A DNA stretch of 17,371 nucleotides from an uncultured Arthrobacter sp. Lineage in GTDB: Bacteria > Actinomycetota > Actinomycetes > Actinomycetales > Micrococcaceae. The notes under the pieces were generated by a model. That model did not search any database. It was given only the letters and a program-made list of their open reading frames with translations, and was not told the origin of the DNA. Both the position numbers and the translations under genes were made by a program. This document shows positions 6,401-13,208 of this stretch, one piece after another (the stretch's first letter is position 1; each line of letters begins with the position of its first letter). The stretch covers positions 1 to 17,371 of the forward strand of contig CALMVY010000371.1 of assembly GCA_937873245.1 (NCBI GenBank), in the 5' to 3' direction.

Positions 6401-6405
6401 GACTG

Positions 6406-6411
6406 ATTTTA
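6406..6411 (-). promoter_or_regulatory. -10 box TAAAAT for leaderless transcription of the LysE-type gene
   Basis: On the minus strand TAAAAT ends five bases before the ATG at 6400, the spacing of leaderless actinobacterial transcripts. No Shine-Dalgarno sequence is present, which agrees. No good -35 hexamer is seen. Confidence 0.45.
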
Positions 6412-6422
6412 GCCCCGCGGGG

Positions 6423-6474
6423 AGGCCAGTGCGTGGCCTGGCACACGGCCCGCCGCAGGTCCGGCCGGCGGGCC
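6423..6474 (-). terminator. Two hairpins after the amino acid permease gene
   Basis: GGCCCGCCG (6447-6455) pairs perfectly with CGGCGGGCC (6466-6474). A second stem, AGGCCA with TGGCCT (6423-6428 and 6434-6439), has a 5-base loop. Both follow the permease stop (6486) and precede the LysE-type promoter. There is no T tract. Confidence 0.4.
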
Positions 6475-6485
6475 CGCCGTCGTCC

Positions 6486-7991
6486 CTAGCTTCGCGCCGG
6501 AACCTGCGGGAGCTGCGCGGTTTCGTCCGCGAGTTCGGCCCGGACCCGGCCGTGGCCGCGGACCCAGAGACGGTACCCGACCACGAGCAGCCCGAGCCAG
6601 ACGGCGCCCACATACAGTGCCACGCGCGTGTCCTCGAACGCGCCCAGTATTCCGATGACGAGGGCCATGAAAACGATCGTCGCCACCGAGGCGGCCGGCC
6701 ACCAGGGCGACGGGAATTCCGACGCCGTCAGCCCCTTGCGGGCGATCTCGCGCTTCATGGCAACGTGGGAGGCGAGAATCATCACCCAGACCCAGACGGT
6801 GGCGAAGGTTGCGATCGAAGCGATCAGCAGGAAGACGTTCTCCGGGATGACGGCGTTCAGGACCACGCCCACCAGCAGGATGCCCGCCATCATCACCACG
6901 GTCATCCACGGCACGCCGTGGCGGGAGACCTTGCCGAAGCTCGCGGGGGCATGTCCCTGCCGGGACAGGCCGAAGAGGATCCGGCCGGCGCCGAAGATGT
7001 CGCTGTTGATCGCGGACAGAGCGGCCGTGATGACCACGGCGTTGAGGATGTGGGGCGCCGCCGGGATGCCCAGCCCGCTGAAGATCTGCACGAACGGGCT
7101 GCCGTTGGTACCAATCTCGTTCCAGGGGAACAGGCTCATCAGGACGCCCAGGGTCAGCACGTAGAAGAGCAGCACGCGCACCGGGACGGTATTGACGGCC
7201 TTCGGGATGACCCGCTTCGGATCCGCGGCCTCGCCGGCGGTGATGCCCAGGGTCTCGATGCCGCCGAACGCGAACATCACCACGGCGAACGAGGCCAGGA
7301 GGCCCTCGAAGCCGTTCGGGAACAGCCCGCCGTGCTCCACGAGGTTGCCCAGCCCGGGCGCCACCGTCGCGCCGCCGGCCTGGAAGCCGAAGACGATAAT
7401 GGCGGCGCCGCCCGCGATCATCGCGATGATGGCCACCACCTTGATGAGCGAGAACCAGAACTCGAGTTCGCCGAAGACCTTGACGCTGAGCAGGTTCAGC
7501 GCCGCCAGGAAGAAGATGATCGCCAGGACCCAGATCCACCGTTCGACCTCGGGGAACCAGAAGCCCATGTAGATGCTGAAGGCGGTGACGTCCGCGATGG
7601 CCACGATCGCCATCTCGAACACGTAGGTCCAGCCCGTCACGAAGCCTGCCAGCGGGCCGAGGTAGCGGCTGGCGTACTGTCCAAAGGAACCGGACACGGG
7701 GTGGCGTACGGCCATTTCGCCCAGGGCGCGCATCACCATAAACACGGCGGCGCCGCCGATCATGTACGCCAGCAGCACGGCAGGGCCCGCCTTCTGGATG
7801 GCCGAGGCAGAACCGTAGAAGAGCCCGGTGCCAATCGCCGAGCCCAGCGCCATGAAGCGGATATGGCGGACGTTGAGTCCGCGGTTCAGGACGGTTTCGA
7901 CGGCGACGCCGACTACCCTGCCGGCGGTGCCCGGGGTGCCCGCCGGCTCCGAAGCGGGCGTTGGCTTGATGTCCGTGGTGGCTTGTTGCAT
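6486..7991 (-). CDS. APC-superfamily amino acid permease, probably histidine
   Basis: This is a 501-aa permease of the amino acid transporter (AAT) family of APC carriers. The cytoplasmic N-terminus is followed by the first helix motif GSAIGTGLFYGSASAI (about 50-65), then AGPAVLLAYMIGG and the ALGEMAVRHPVSGSFGQYAS signature. Around twelve membrane helices can be placed. FAFGGIETLGITAGEAADPK is the conserved helix-6 region. The ATG has an AGAAGG ribosome site at seven bases. The overall pattern is that of ProY/HutT/HisP-like importers. It is divergent from the IclR gene, and two copies of the shared 18-bp operator lie upstream, so histidine (or urocanate) uptake is the likely role. The family call is firm. 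The substrate is inferred from context. Confidence 0.88.
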   Translation of the reverse strand: MQQATTDIKPTPASEPAGTPGTAGRVVGVAVETVLNRGLNVRHIRFMALGSAIGTGLFYGSASAIQKAGPAVLLAYMIGGAAVFMVMRALGEMAVRHPVSGSFGQYASRYLGPLAGFVTGWTYVFEMAIVAIADVTAFSIYMGFWFPEVERWIWVLAIIFFLAALNLLSVKVFGELEFWFSLIKVVAIIAMIAGGAAIIVFGFQAGGATVAPGLGNLVEHGGLFPNGFEGLLASFAVVMFAFGGIETLGITAGEAADPKRVIPKAVNTVPVRVLLFYVLTLGVLMSLFPWNEIGTNGSPFVQIFSGLGIPAAPHILNAVVITAALSAINSDIFGAGRILFGLSRQGHAPASFGKVSRHGVPWMTVVMMAGILLVGVVLNAVIPENVFLLIASIATFATVWVWVMILASHVAMKREIARKGLTASEFPSPWWPAASVATIVFMALVIGILGAFEDTRVALYVGAVWLGLLVVGYRLWVRGHGRVRAELADETAQLPQVPARS

Positions 7992-8077
7992 GCGAATACC
8001 TTCTCGTCATTGGGAGGGGGAGCGCTAACCAGCAGACCATGTCGGGCCGGGTTGTGATGAGCCTCACGGGCAGCCGG

Positions 8078-8095
8078 TGTCTTCGATTTCAGACA
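8078..8095. promoter_or_regulatory. hut-type operator copy 1
   Basis: TGTCTTCGATTTCAGACA matches the window consensus TGTCCGGGATTCCAGACA at 14 of 18 positions. It lies 87 bases upstream of the permease start in the permease/iclR divergent region. Confidence 0.55.
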
Positions 8096-8136
8096 TCCCG
8101 GGCGCCGGGCCGGATCGAACCCCTCGGAGGCCACGA

Positions 8137-8154
8137 AGTCCGGGATTCCAGACA
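8137..8154. promoter_or_regulatory. hut-type operator copy 2
   Basis: AGTCCGGGATTCCAGACA matches the consensus at 17 of 18 positions and is the reverse complement of the copy before hutU apart from one base. It lies mid-way in the permease/iclR divergent region. A lone half-site TGTCTGG follows at 8173-8179. Confidence 0.7.
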
Positions 8155-8203
8155 AGTCAGGGCGGGGCTGGCTGTCTGGGGACCCGCCCCGGGCGCATGC
8201 TTA

Positions 8204-8221
8204 AGTACGGGATACCGGACA
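8204..8221. promoter_or_regulatory. hut-type operator copy 3, before iclR
   Basis: AGTACGGGATACCGGACA matches the consensus at 14 of 18 positions. It ends only 22 bases before the IclR start codon, overlapping the expected promoter, which suggests autorepression. Confidence 0.6.
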
Positions 8222-8243
8222 CCGCGTTTATTGAAGAGGATCC

Positions 8244-9083
8244 ATGCCAGCCACGAGCACCACCCCGCCCGCCACCGCAGCGACGCCAAAAGCCTCCCCG
8301 GCAAAGGTGACCTCCAAAGTACCGGCGGCGGAAAATACCCTGCGCATCCTCAAACTGCTGGCCTCCAAGCGCGGGCCGATGGCGGCGTCGAACATTGCCA
8401 CGGCGCTGGGCCTGCCGCGCTCCAGCGTCTACCACCTCCTCGGCGTGATGGAGGCCAACGGATTCGTGCTGCATCTTCACGAGGAGCAGCGGTACGGGCT
8501 CGGGATCAGCGCCTTCGAGCTCAGCTCGGCGTATTCGCGGCAGGAGCCGCTGTCCCGGCTGGGCCGGCCGCTGCTCGCCTCGCTCGTGGACGTGATCGGC
8601 GAAAGCGCCCATCTCGCGGTGCTGCACGGCCGCGATGTTCTCTACATCGTGGAGGAGCGGGCGAAGAACCGGCCCTCCCTCGTCACCGACGTCGGCGTCC
8701 GGCTGCCGAGCCACCTCACCGCCAGCGGGCGGGCAATCCTTGCGGCGCTGCCGAAGTCGCAGGTCCGGGCGCTCTACCCCAACGCGGCGGCTTTCACGGC
8801 CCGGCACGAGACCGAGTCGCCCATCATGAAGTACTCGGCGCTGTCCTCGCACCTGGACCAGGTCCGGCAACGCGGCTATGCGACCGAACACGGGGAGGTC
8901 ACGCCGGGCTTCGGCTCGATCGCGGCCGCCGTCACGGACCACGTAGGCTGGCCCACCGCCGCCGTCGCCGTGACGTTCCTCGAGGACAAGCTGCCGCCCG
9001 AGGAGTGGCCCGCCCTGGCCGCCCGGGTGCGGAAAGTCGCCGACGATCTCTCCGTCCGGATCCACGGCCGCCCCTCCGCCTGA
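8244..9083 (+). CDS. IclR-family regulator, probable hut repressor
   Basis: This is a 279-aa protein. A Thr/Ala/Pro-rich 28-residue tail precedes the IclR winged helix-turn-helix (about 29-85: AAENTLRILKLLASKRGPMA, then ALGLPRSSVYHLLGVMEANG). The C-terminal effector-binding domain contains SHLTASGRAILAAL and the RGYATEHGEVTPGFGSIAA motif typical of the family. The start ATG follows GAAGAGGA. It is divergent from the permease and upstream of hutU and hutH. Operator copies lie before all three transcription units and before hutG. Hut systems in other bacteria use HutC (GntR) or anti-terminators, so an IclR-type hut regulator is the interesting point. Urocanate or histidine is the probable effector, by analogy. 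Confidence 0.9.
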   Translation: MPATSTTPPATAATPKASPAKVTSKVPAAENTLRILKLLASKRGPMAASNIATALGLPRSSVYHLLGVMEANGFVLHLHEEQRYGLGISAFELSSAYSRQEPLSRLGRPLLASLVDVIGESAHLAVLHGRDVLYIVEERAKNRPSLVTDVGVRLPSHLTASGRAILAALPKSQVRALYPNAAAFTARHETESPIMKYSALSSHLDQVRQRGYATEHGEVTPGFGSIAAAVTDHVGWPTAAVAVTFLEDKLPPEEWPALAARVRKVADDLSVRIHGRPSA

Positions 9084-9101
9084 CCCCGCCATGCCCCTGC
9101 G

Positions 9102-9160
9102 TTGCGCTATCACTTTGGGTGCTTAAACCCCGGTTTTAGGCACCAAAAGTGATAGCGCAA
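9102..9160. repeat. Palindrome D between iclR and hutU (59 bp)
   Basis: A nearly perfect 59-bp palindrome: TTGCGCTATCACTTT (9102-9116) pairs exactly with 9146-9160, and pairing continues almost to the centre with two mismatches and one wobble. It starts 18 bases after the iclR stop and probably terminates that gene before the hutU promoter and operator. Confidence 0.85.
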
Positions 9161-9185
9161 GGCGTCCCGGCAAATGCGCCGCGAG

Positions 9186-9203
9186 TGTCTGGAATCCCGG
9201 ACA
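9186..9203. promoter_or_regulatory. hut-type operator copy 4, before hutU
   Basis: TGTCTGGAATCCCGGACA is the clearest copy, with arms TGTC(T/C)GG and CC(G/A)GACA and 14 of 18 symmetric positions. It lies 97 bases upstream of the hutU start, after palindrome D. Confidence 0.7.
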
Positions 9204-9300
9204 GCACCGGCCCGCGGGCACTGTTTCCGGGGCTGCGGACAGGCTTTAGTTGATACAGAACCTCCTGTCCCCGAACCGCGAAAACACGAAGGAGCCCCAC

Positions 9301-10998
9301 ATGGCACCCGCCGATTTCACCACCGGTGCCCGCCCGGTCAAAGCAGCCCGCGGCACCGAGCTCACCGCCAAGAGCTGGCAGACCGAAGCCCCGCTGCGCA
9401 TGCTCATGAACAACCTGGACCCCGAGGTCGCCGAGCGCCCGGATGACCTGGTGGTCTATGGCGGCACCGGCCGTGCCGTCCGGTCCTGGGCGGCGTTCGA
9501 CGCGATCACCCGCACCCTGGAAACCATGGAGAAGGACGAGACCCTGCTGGTCCAGTCCGGCAAGCCGGTGGGCGTCTTCCGCACCAACGAATGGGCGCCG
9601 CGCGTGCTCCTGGCCAACTCCAACCTCGTCGGCGACTGGGCCACCTGGCCCGAATTCCGCCGGCTCGAGGCCGAGGGCCTGATGATGTACGGCCAGATGA
9701 CCGCCGGGTCCTGGATCTACATCGGCACCCAGGGCATCCTGCAGGGCACGTTCGAAACCTTCGCCGCGATCGCCCGCAAGCTCACCGGCGACGAAAACGG
9801 CACGCTCGCCGGCACCCTGACCCTCACCGGCGGCTGCGGCGGCATGGGCGGCGCCCAGCCGCTCGCCGTCACCCTGAACGACGGCGCCTGCCTGATTGTC
9901 GACGTCGACGAAACCCGCCTGCGCCGCCGCGCCGGCAAGCGCTACCTCGACGAGGTGGAAACCGACCTCGACGCCGCCATCGCCAAGGTGCTCAAAGCCA
10001 AGGAAGAGCGCCGCGGCTGGTCCGTGGGCTACGTCGGCAACGCCGCCGAGGTCTTCCCCGAGATCCTGCGCCGCCACAACGCCGGCGAGCTCACCGTGGA
10101 CATCGTCACGGACCAGACCTCCGCGCACGACCCGCTGAGCTACCTCCCGGAGGGCATCACGGTCGAGGAATGGCACCGCGAGGCCGCCGCCGATCCCGAG
10201 GGCTTCACCAAGAAGGCCCAGGCCTCGATGGCTAAGCACGTCCAGGCCATGGTGGAATTCCAGGACGCCGGAGCCGAGGTGTTCGACTACGGCAACTCCA
10301 TCCGCGACGAGGCCCGCAAGGGCGGCTACAACCGCGCCTTCGAGTTCCCCGGCTTCGTCCCGGCCTACATCCGGCCCCTGTTCTGCGAGGGCCTCGGCCC
10401 GTTCCGCTGGGTGGCGCTCTCCGGCGACCCGGAGGACATCGCCGTCACGGATGCCGCCATTAAGGACCTGTTCCCGGAGAACAAGCACCTGCACCGCTGG
10501 CTCGATGCCGCCGCCGAGCGCGTCGAGTTCGAGGGCCTCCCGGCCCGCATCTGCTGGCTGGGCTACGGCGACCGCGCCAAAGCCGGGCTGCTCTTCAACC
10601 GGCTCGTCAAGGAAGGCAAGGTCAAGGCACCCATTGTGATCGGCCGCGACCACCTCGACTCCGGCTCCGTCGCCTCCCCGTACCGCGAGACCGAGGCCAT
10701 GGCGGACGGTTCGGACGCCGTCGCCGACTGGCCGCTGCTCAACGCCCTGCTCAACACCGCCTCCGGCGCCACCTGGGTGTCCATCCACCACGGCGGCGGC
10801 GTCGGCATCGGCCGTTCCATCCACGCCGGCCAGGTGTCCGTCGCCGACGGCACCGACCTTGCAGCCCAGAAGCTCGAACGCCTCCTCACCAACGACCCCG
10901 GCATGGGCGTCATCCGCCACGTCGACGCCGGCTACGACCGCGCCGTCGAGGTCGCCGCCGAACGCGGCGTCCGCATCCCCATGTCAGAATCCCGCTAG
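9301..10998 (+). CDS. hutU: Urocanate hydratase
   Basis: This is a 565-aa protein, close to the usual 550-560 aa of urocanases. It converts urocanate to 4-imidazolone-5-propionate with tightly bound NAD, the second step of histidine breakdown. The start at 9301 has GAAGGAG six bases upstream; an in-frame TTG at 9250 lacks one. Family landmarks are YGGTGRAVRSW (from residue 53), the TGGCGGMGGAQP dinucleotide loop (about 176-187) and RICWLGYGDRAKAGL. Cys418 in the last motif probably matches the catalytic cysteine of the Pseudomonas enzyme. HHGGGVGIGRSIHAGQV lies near the C-terminus. It heads the hutU-hutH unit and has an 18-bp operator upstream. A palindrome separates it from hutH. Confidence 0.97.
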   Translation: MAPADFTTGARPVKAARGTELTAKSWQTEAPLRMLMNNLDPEVAERPDDLVVYGGTGRAVRSWAAFDAITRTLETMEKDETLLVQSGKPVGVFRTNEWAPRVLLANSNLVGDWATWPEFRRLEAEGLMMYGQMTAGSWIYIGTQGILQGTFETFAAIARKLTGDENGTLAGTLTLTGGCGGMGGAQPLAVTLNDGACLIVDVDETRLRRRAGKRYLDEVETDLDAAIAKVLKAKEERRGWSVGYVGNAAEVFPEILRRHNAGELTVDIVTDQTSAHDPLSYLPEGITVEEWHREAAADPEGFTKKAQASMAKHVQAMVEFQDAGAEVFDYGNSIRDEARKGGYNRAFEFPGFVPAYIRPLFCEGLGPFRWVALSGDPEDIAVTDAAIKDLFPENKHLHRWLDAAAERVEFEGLPARICWLGYGDRAKAGLLFNRLVKEGKVKAPIVIGRDHLDSGSVASPYRETEAMADGSDAVADWPLLNALLNTASGATWVSIHHGGGVGIGRSIHAGQVSVADGTDLAAQKLERLLTNDPGMGVIRHVDAGYDRAVEVAAERGVRIPMSESR

Positions 10999-11016
10999 CC
11001 CAGCCCCCAATCCACG

Positions 11017-11074
11017 TCGATTGCTCCGTAAGTGCCGTTTTGAGTGCTGAAAAGGGCCGTTACGGAGCAATCGA
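11017..11074. repeat. Palindrome B inside the hutU-hutH unit (58 bp)
   Basis: Perfect 15-bp arms TCGATTGCTCCGTAA (11017-11031) and its complement (11060-11074) continue inward with mismatches (TGCCGTTTT against AAAAGGGCC). The arms share GCTCCGTAA and TTACGGAGCA with palindrome A, and both copies carry a TCGATG right flank. It lies between two genes expected to be cotranscribed, so it may attenuate hutH or protect the hutU mRNA end. Confidence 0.85.
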
Positions 11075-11115
11075 TGGGGAAACCCGGCTCAACCATCAGA
11101 TTTAGGTAGATCTCA

Positions 11116-12720
11116 ATGACTCTCACCACCCACTCACCGCTCACCGTCACCCTCGGCTCCAGCGGCGTCACCCCCGAGGACGTCGTCGCCGTCGCCCGCC
11201 ACGACGCCCACGTGACCATTGCCCAGGACGCGCTCGACGCCGTCGCCAAGGTCCGCGCCCACATCGACGGCCTGGCCCACAGCGAGACCCCCGCCTACGG
11301 CATCTCCACCGGCTTCGGCGCGCTGGCCAACCGGCACATCCCCAACGAGCTGCGCACCCAGCTGCAGAAATCCCTGATCCGCAGCCACGCCGCCGGCATG
11401 GGCCCGGCGGTGGAGCGCGAGGTGGTCCGCGGCATCATGTTCCTGCGCGCCAAGACCCTCGCCTCCGGCCGCACCGGCGTCCGCCCGGTGGTCCTGCAGA
11501 CCATGGTGGACGTGCTGAACGCCGGCATCACCCCGGTGGTGCGCGAATTCGGCTCGCTCGGGTGCTCCGGCGACCTCGCGCCGCTGTCGCACTGCGCCCT
11601 GGTCCTCATGGGCGAAGGCGAGGCCACGGGCCCCGACGGCGAACTCTATGGAGGAAAAAACAGCAGCAGGGACGGCCGCCCGGTCGCCGAGCTCCTCGCC
11701 GCCCACGGGATCGAACCGGTCACCCTGGCCGAAAAGGAGGGACTGGCCCTCGTCAACGGCACCGAAGGCATGCTCGGTATGCTCCTGATGGCCATCGCCG
11801 ACATCCGCAACCTGCTCACGACGGCGGACATCACCGCGGCGCTCAGCGTCGAGGCGCTCCTTGGCACCGACCAGGTGTTCCTGCCCGAACTGCACGCCGC
11901 GCTCCGCCCGCACCCGGGCCAGGCCGCTTCCGCGGACAACATGCTGCGGGTCCTCTCCGATTCGCCGATCGTTGCCTCGCACCGGATCAACGACACCAAG
12001 GTCCAGGACGCCTACTCGCTGCGCTGCGCGCCCCAGGTGGCCGGCGCCGTCCGCGACACGGTGGACCACGCGGCCCTGGTGGCCTCCCGCGAACTGGCCG
12101 CCGCGATCGACAACCCGGTGGTCCTGCCCGACGGCCGCGTCAGCTCCAACGGCAACTTCCATGGCGCCCCGGTGGCCTACGTGCTGGACTTCCTGGCCAT
12201 CGCCGTCGCGGACCTGAGCTCCATCGCCGAGCGCCGCACCGACCGCATGCTGGACCCGGCCCGCTCGCACGGGCTGCCCGCGTTCCTCGCCGCGGACCCC
12301 GGCGTCGACTCCGGCCTCATGATCGCCCAGTACACCCAGGCCGGGCTGGTCTCGGACAACAAACGGCTGGCCGTCCCGGCATCGGTGGACTCGATCCCGA
12401 GCTCCGCGATGCAGGAGGACCACGTCTCCATGGGCTGGCACGCGGCCCGCAAGCTCCGCCGCGCCGTGGAGAACCTGCGCCGCGTCCTGGCCATCGAACT
12501 GGTGACCTCGGCACGGGCGCTGGACATCCGCACGCAGCTCTCCGGCGGCGAACTCACCCCAGGACCTGCGGGCACGGCCGTGATCGCCGCACTGCGCGAC
12601 GTCGTCGACGGTCCCGGAACCGACCGGTTCCTGTCGCCGGAGCTGGAGGCCGCGGACCGGCTCGTTGCCTCGGGTACGGTCCGGGCGGCAGCCGAATCAG
12701 CCGTCGGAAATCTCGCCTGA
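11116..12720 (+). CDS. hutH: Histidine ammonia-lyase
   Basis: This is a 534-aa protein of the aromatic amino acid lyase family, slightly longer than the usual 500-515 aa. It deaminates histidine to urocanate using the self-formed MIO cofactor. Tyr61 in AYGISTGFG is the conserved active-site tyrosine. The MIO triad reads Cys150-Ser151-Gly152 (GSLGCSGDLAPLSH) instead of the textbook Ala-Ser-Gly, which I believe is common in actinobacterial HutH. Later landmarks are NGTEGMLGML, QDAYSLRCAPQ, SNGNFHG and SSAMQEDHVSMGW. A short insert (YGGKNSSRDG) is encoded by an A-rich patch at 11647-11672. The ATG at 11116 has only a weak AGGTAGA site. The gene follows hutU by 117 bases containing palindrome B. 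Confidence 0.97.
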   Translation: MTLTTHSPLTVTLGSSGVTPEDVVAVARHDAHVTIAQDALDAVAKVRAHIDGLAHSETPAYGISTGFGALANRHIPNELRTQLQKSLIRSHAAGMGPAVEREVVRGIMFLRAKTLASGRTGVRPVVLQTMVDVLNAGITPVVREFGSLGCSGDLAPLSHCALVLMGEGEATGPDGELYGGKNSSRDGRPVAELLAAHGIEPVTLAEKEGLALVNGTEGMLGMLLMAIADIRNLLTTADITAALSVEALLGTDQVFLPELHAALRPHPGQAASADNMLRVLSDSPIVASHRINDTKVQDAYSLRCAPQVAGAVRDTVDHAALVASRELAAAIDNPVVLPDGRVSSNGNFHGAPVAYVLDFLAIAVADLSSIAERRTDRMLDPARSHGLPAFLAADPGVDSGLMIAQYTQAGLVSDNKRLAVPASVDSIPSSAMQEDHVSMGWHAARKLRRAVENLRRVLAIELVTSARALDIRTQLSGGELTPGPAGTAVIAALRDVVDGPGTDRFLSPELEAADRLVASGTVRAAAESAVGNLA

Positions 12721-12740
12721 CGAAAAACAAAATGCAGCAA

Positions 12741-12791
12741 TTCCCGGCGCCCCCGAAATAGTCGGCAACACGGCCAGCGGGGGCCCGGGAA
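12741..12791 (+). terminator. Hairpin downstream of hutH
   Basis: TTCCCGGCGCCCCCG (12741-12755) pairs with CGGGGGCCCGGGAA (12778-12791) with one bulge around a loop of about 22 bases. It starts 20 bases after the hutH stop. No T tract follows. Confidence 0.45.
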
Positions 12792-12808
12792 CTGTAGTAC
12801 AAATGGAA

Positions 12809-12832
12809 CGTCACACCAACGACGTTGTGACG
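12809..12832. promoter_or_regulatory. CGTCACA/TGTGACG inverted repeat before the small gene
   Basis: Perfect 7-bp arms (12809-12815 and 12826-12832) with a 10-base centre lie 28 bases before the next start codon. A possible -10 (TAGTAC) lies just upstream and another (TATACA, 12840-12845) just downstream. It could be an operator or a 5' RNA hairpin. Confidence 0.35.
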
Positions 12833-12860
12833 AAGAACATATACAAAGGGGTAGAAGTTC

Positions 12861-13097
12861 ATGAAAGCACGCGGGACGGTTATGTCCAGGCGCCAGGCCA
12901 CGGCCTCGGCGGTTTCCGACTGGCGGAGCCTCAAGGCCGGCGACCGGGTTGAGATCCTCAAGCACGCACAGGTTTTGGCGGCCGGAGAGGTCGAAGAAGT
13001 CTCACTGAGCGGCAATGTGCTGTGGCTCGTCCCGGCGGTGCCGTCTGAAACCCAACTCTTCTTGAAATCCGATGGCGTGGAGGTGCGGCGCAGCTAG
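12861..13097 (+). CDS. Small hypothetical protein, 78 aa
   Basis: The ATG is preceded by AAAGGGG at nine bases. The N-terminal 20 residues are basic. Residues about 22-78 look like one small beta domain: WRSLKAGDRVEILKHAQVLA, then GEVEEVSLSGNVLWLVP, then a segment ending FLKSDGVEVRRS. The KAGDRVEI opening recalls SH3/KOW-like barrels, but I do not recognise the family. No membrane segment is predicted. It stands alone between the hutH terminator and a strong hairpin before the antiporter gene, so it is probably monocistronic. Confidence 0.7.
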   Translation: MKARGTVMSRRQATASAVSDWRSLKAGDRVEILKHAQVLAAGEVEEVSLSGNVLWLVPAVPSETQLFLKSDGVEVRRS

Positions 13098-13134
13098 CCG
13101 CACCGGCTTTCGCGCCGCTCGCGCGTATCTTGGT

Positions 13135-13169
13135 GGTGGGGCGCCGTTCCGCAGGGACGGCGCCCCACC
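13135..13169 (+). terminator. Strong 16-bp hairpin before the antiporter gene
   Basis: A 16-bp stem with one wobble (13135-13150 with 13154-13169, core GGGGCGCCGT) and a 3-base loop begins 38 bases after the small gene. It is the strongest short hairpin in the window. It could terminate the small gene, or be a 5' leader structure of the antiporter mRNA if transcription starts after TATCTT (13126-13131). Confidence 0.55.
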
Positions 13170-13208
13170 CATCCCCGGGCACCCGGGTCCCGGTAGGAGG
13201 AATGCGCA

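Noticed and set aside
5295..6446. A 383-codon frame containing the 86-aa gene as its end
   Set aside because: The upstream part is a shadow of the LysE-type gene on the same strand. The strong ribosome site at 5555 marks the real start.
6171..8057. Long plus-strand open frame opposite the amino acid permease (628 codons)
   Set aside because: The permease on the minus strand is unmistakable. The antisense product is a His/Asp/Glu/Arg-rich low-complexity shadow.
8161..8188. GGCGGG/CCCGCC hairpin in the permease/iclR gap
   Set aside because: Six-base arms with a 16-base loop are expected by chance in DNA this GC-rich.
9136..10920. Long minus-strand open frame opposite hutU (594 codons)
   Set aside because: HutU is certain. 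The antisense frame has no domain and arises from codon bias.
11655..11661. A AAA AAC slippery heptamer in hutH preceded by GGAGG, possible -1 frameshift
   Set aside because: The sequence is in the right register, but hutH is full length and conserved in the zero frame. The GGAGG is directly adjacent rather than 10-14 bases away, and the -1 frame runs on as a low-complexity shadow.
11134..12441. Minus-strand open frame opposite hutH (435 codons)
   Set aside because: Same reason: antisense shadow of a well-recognised enzyme.
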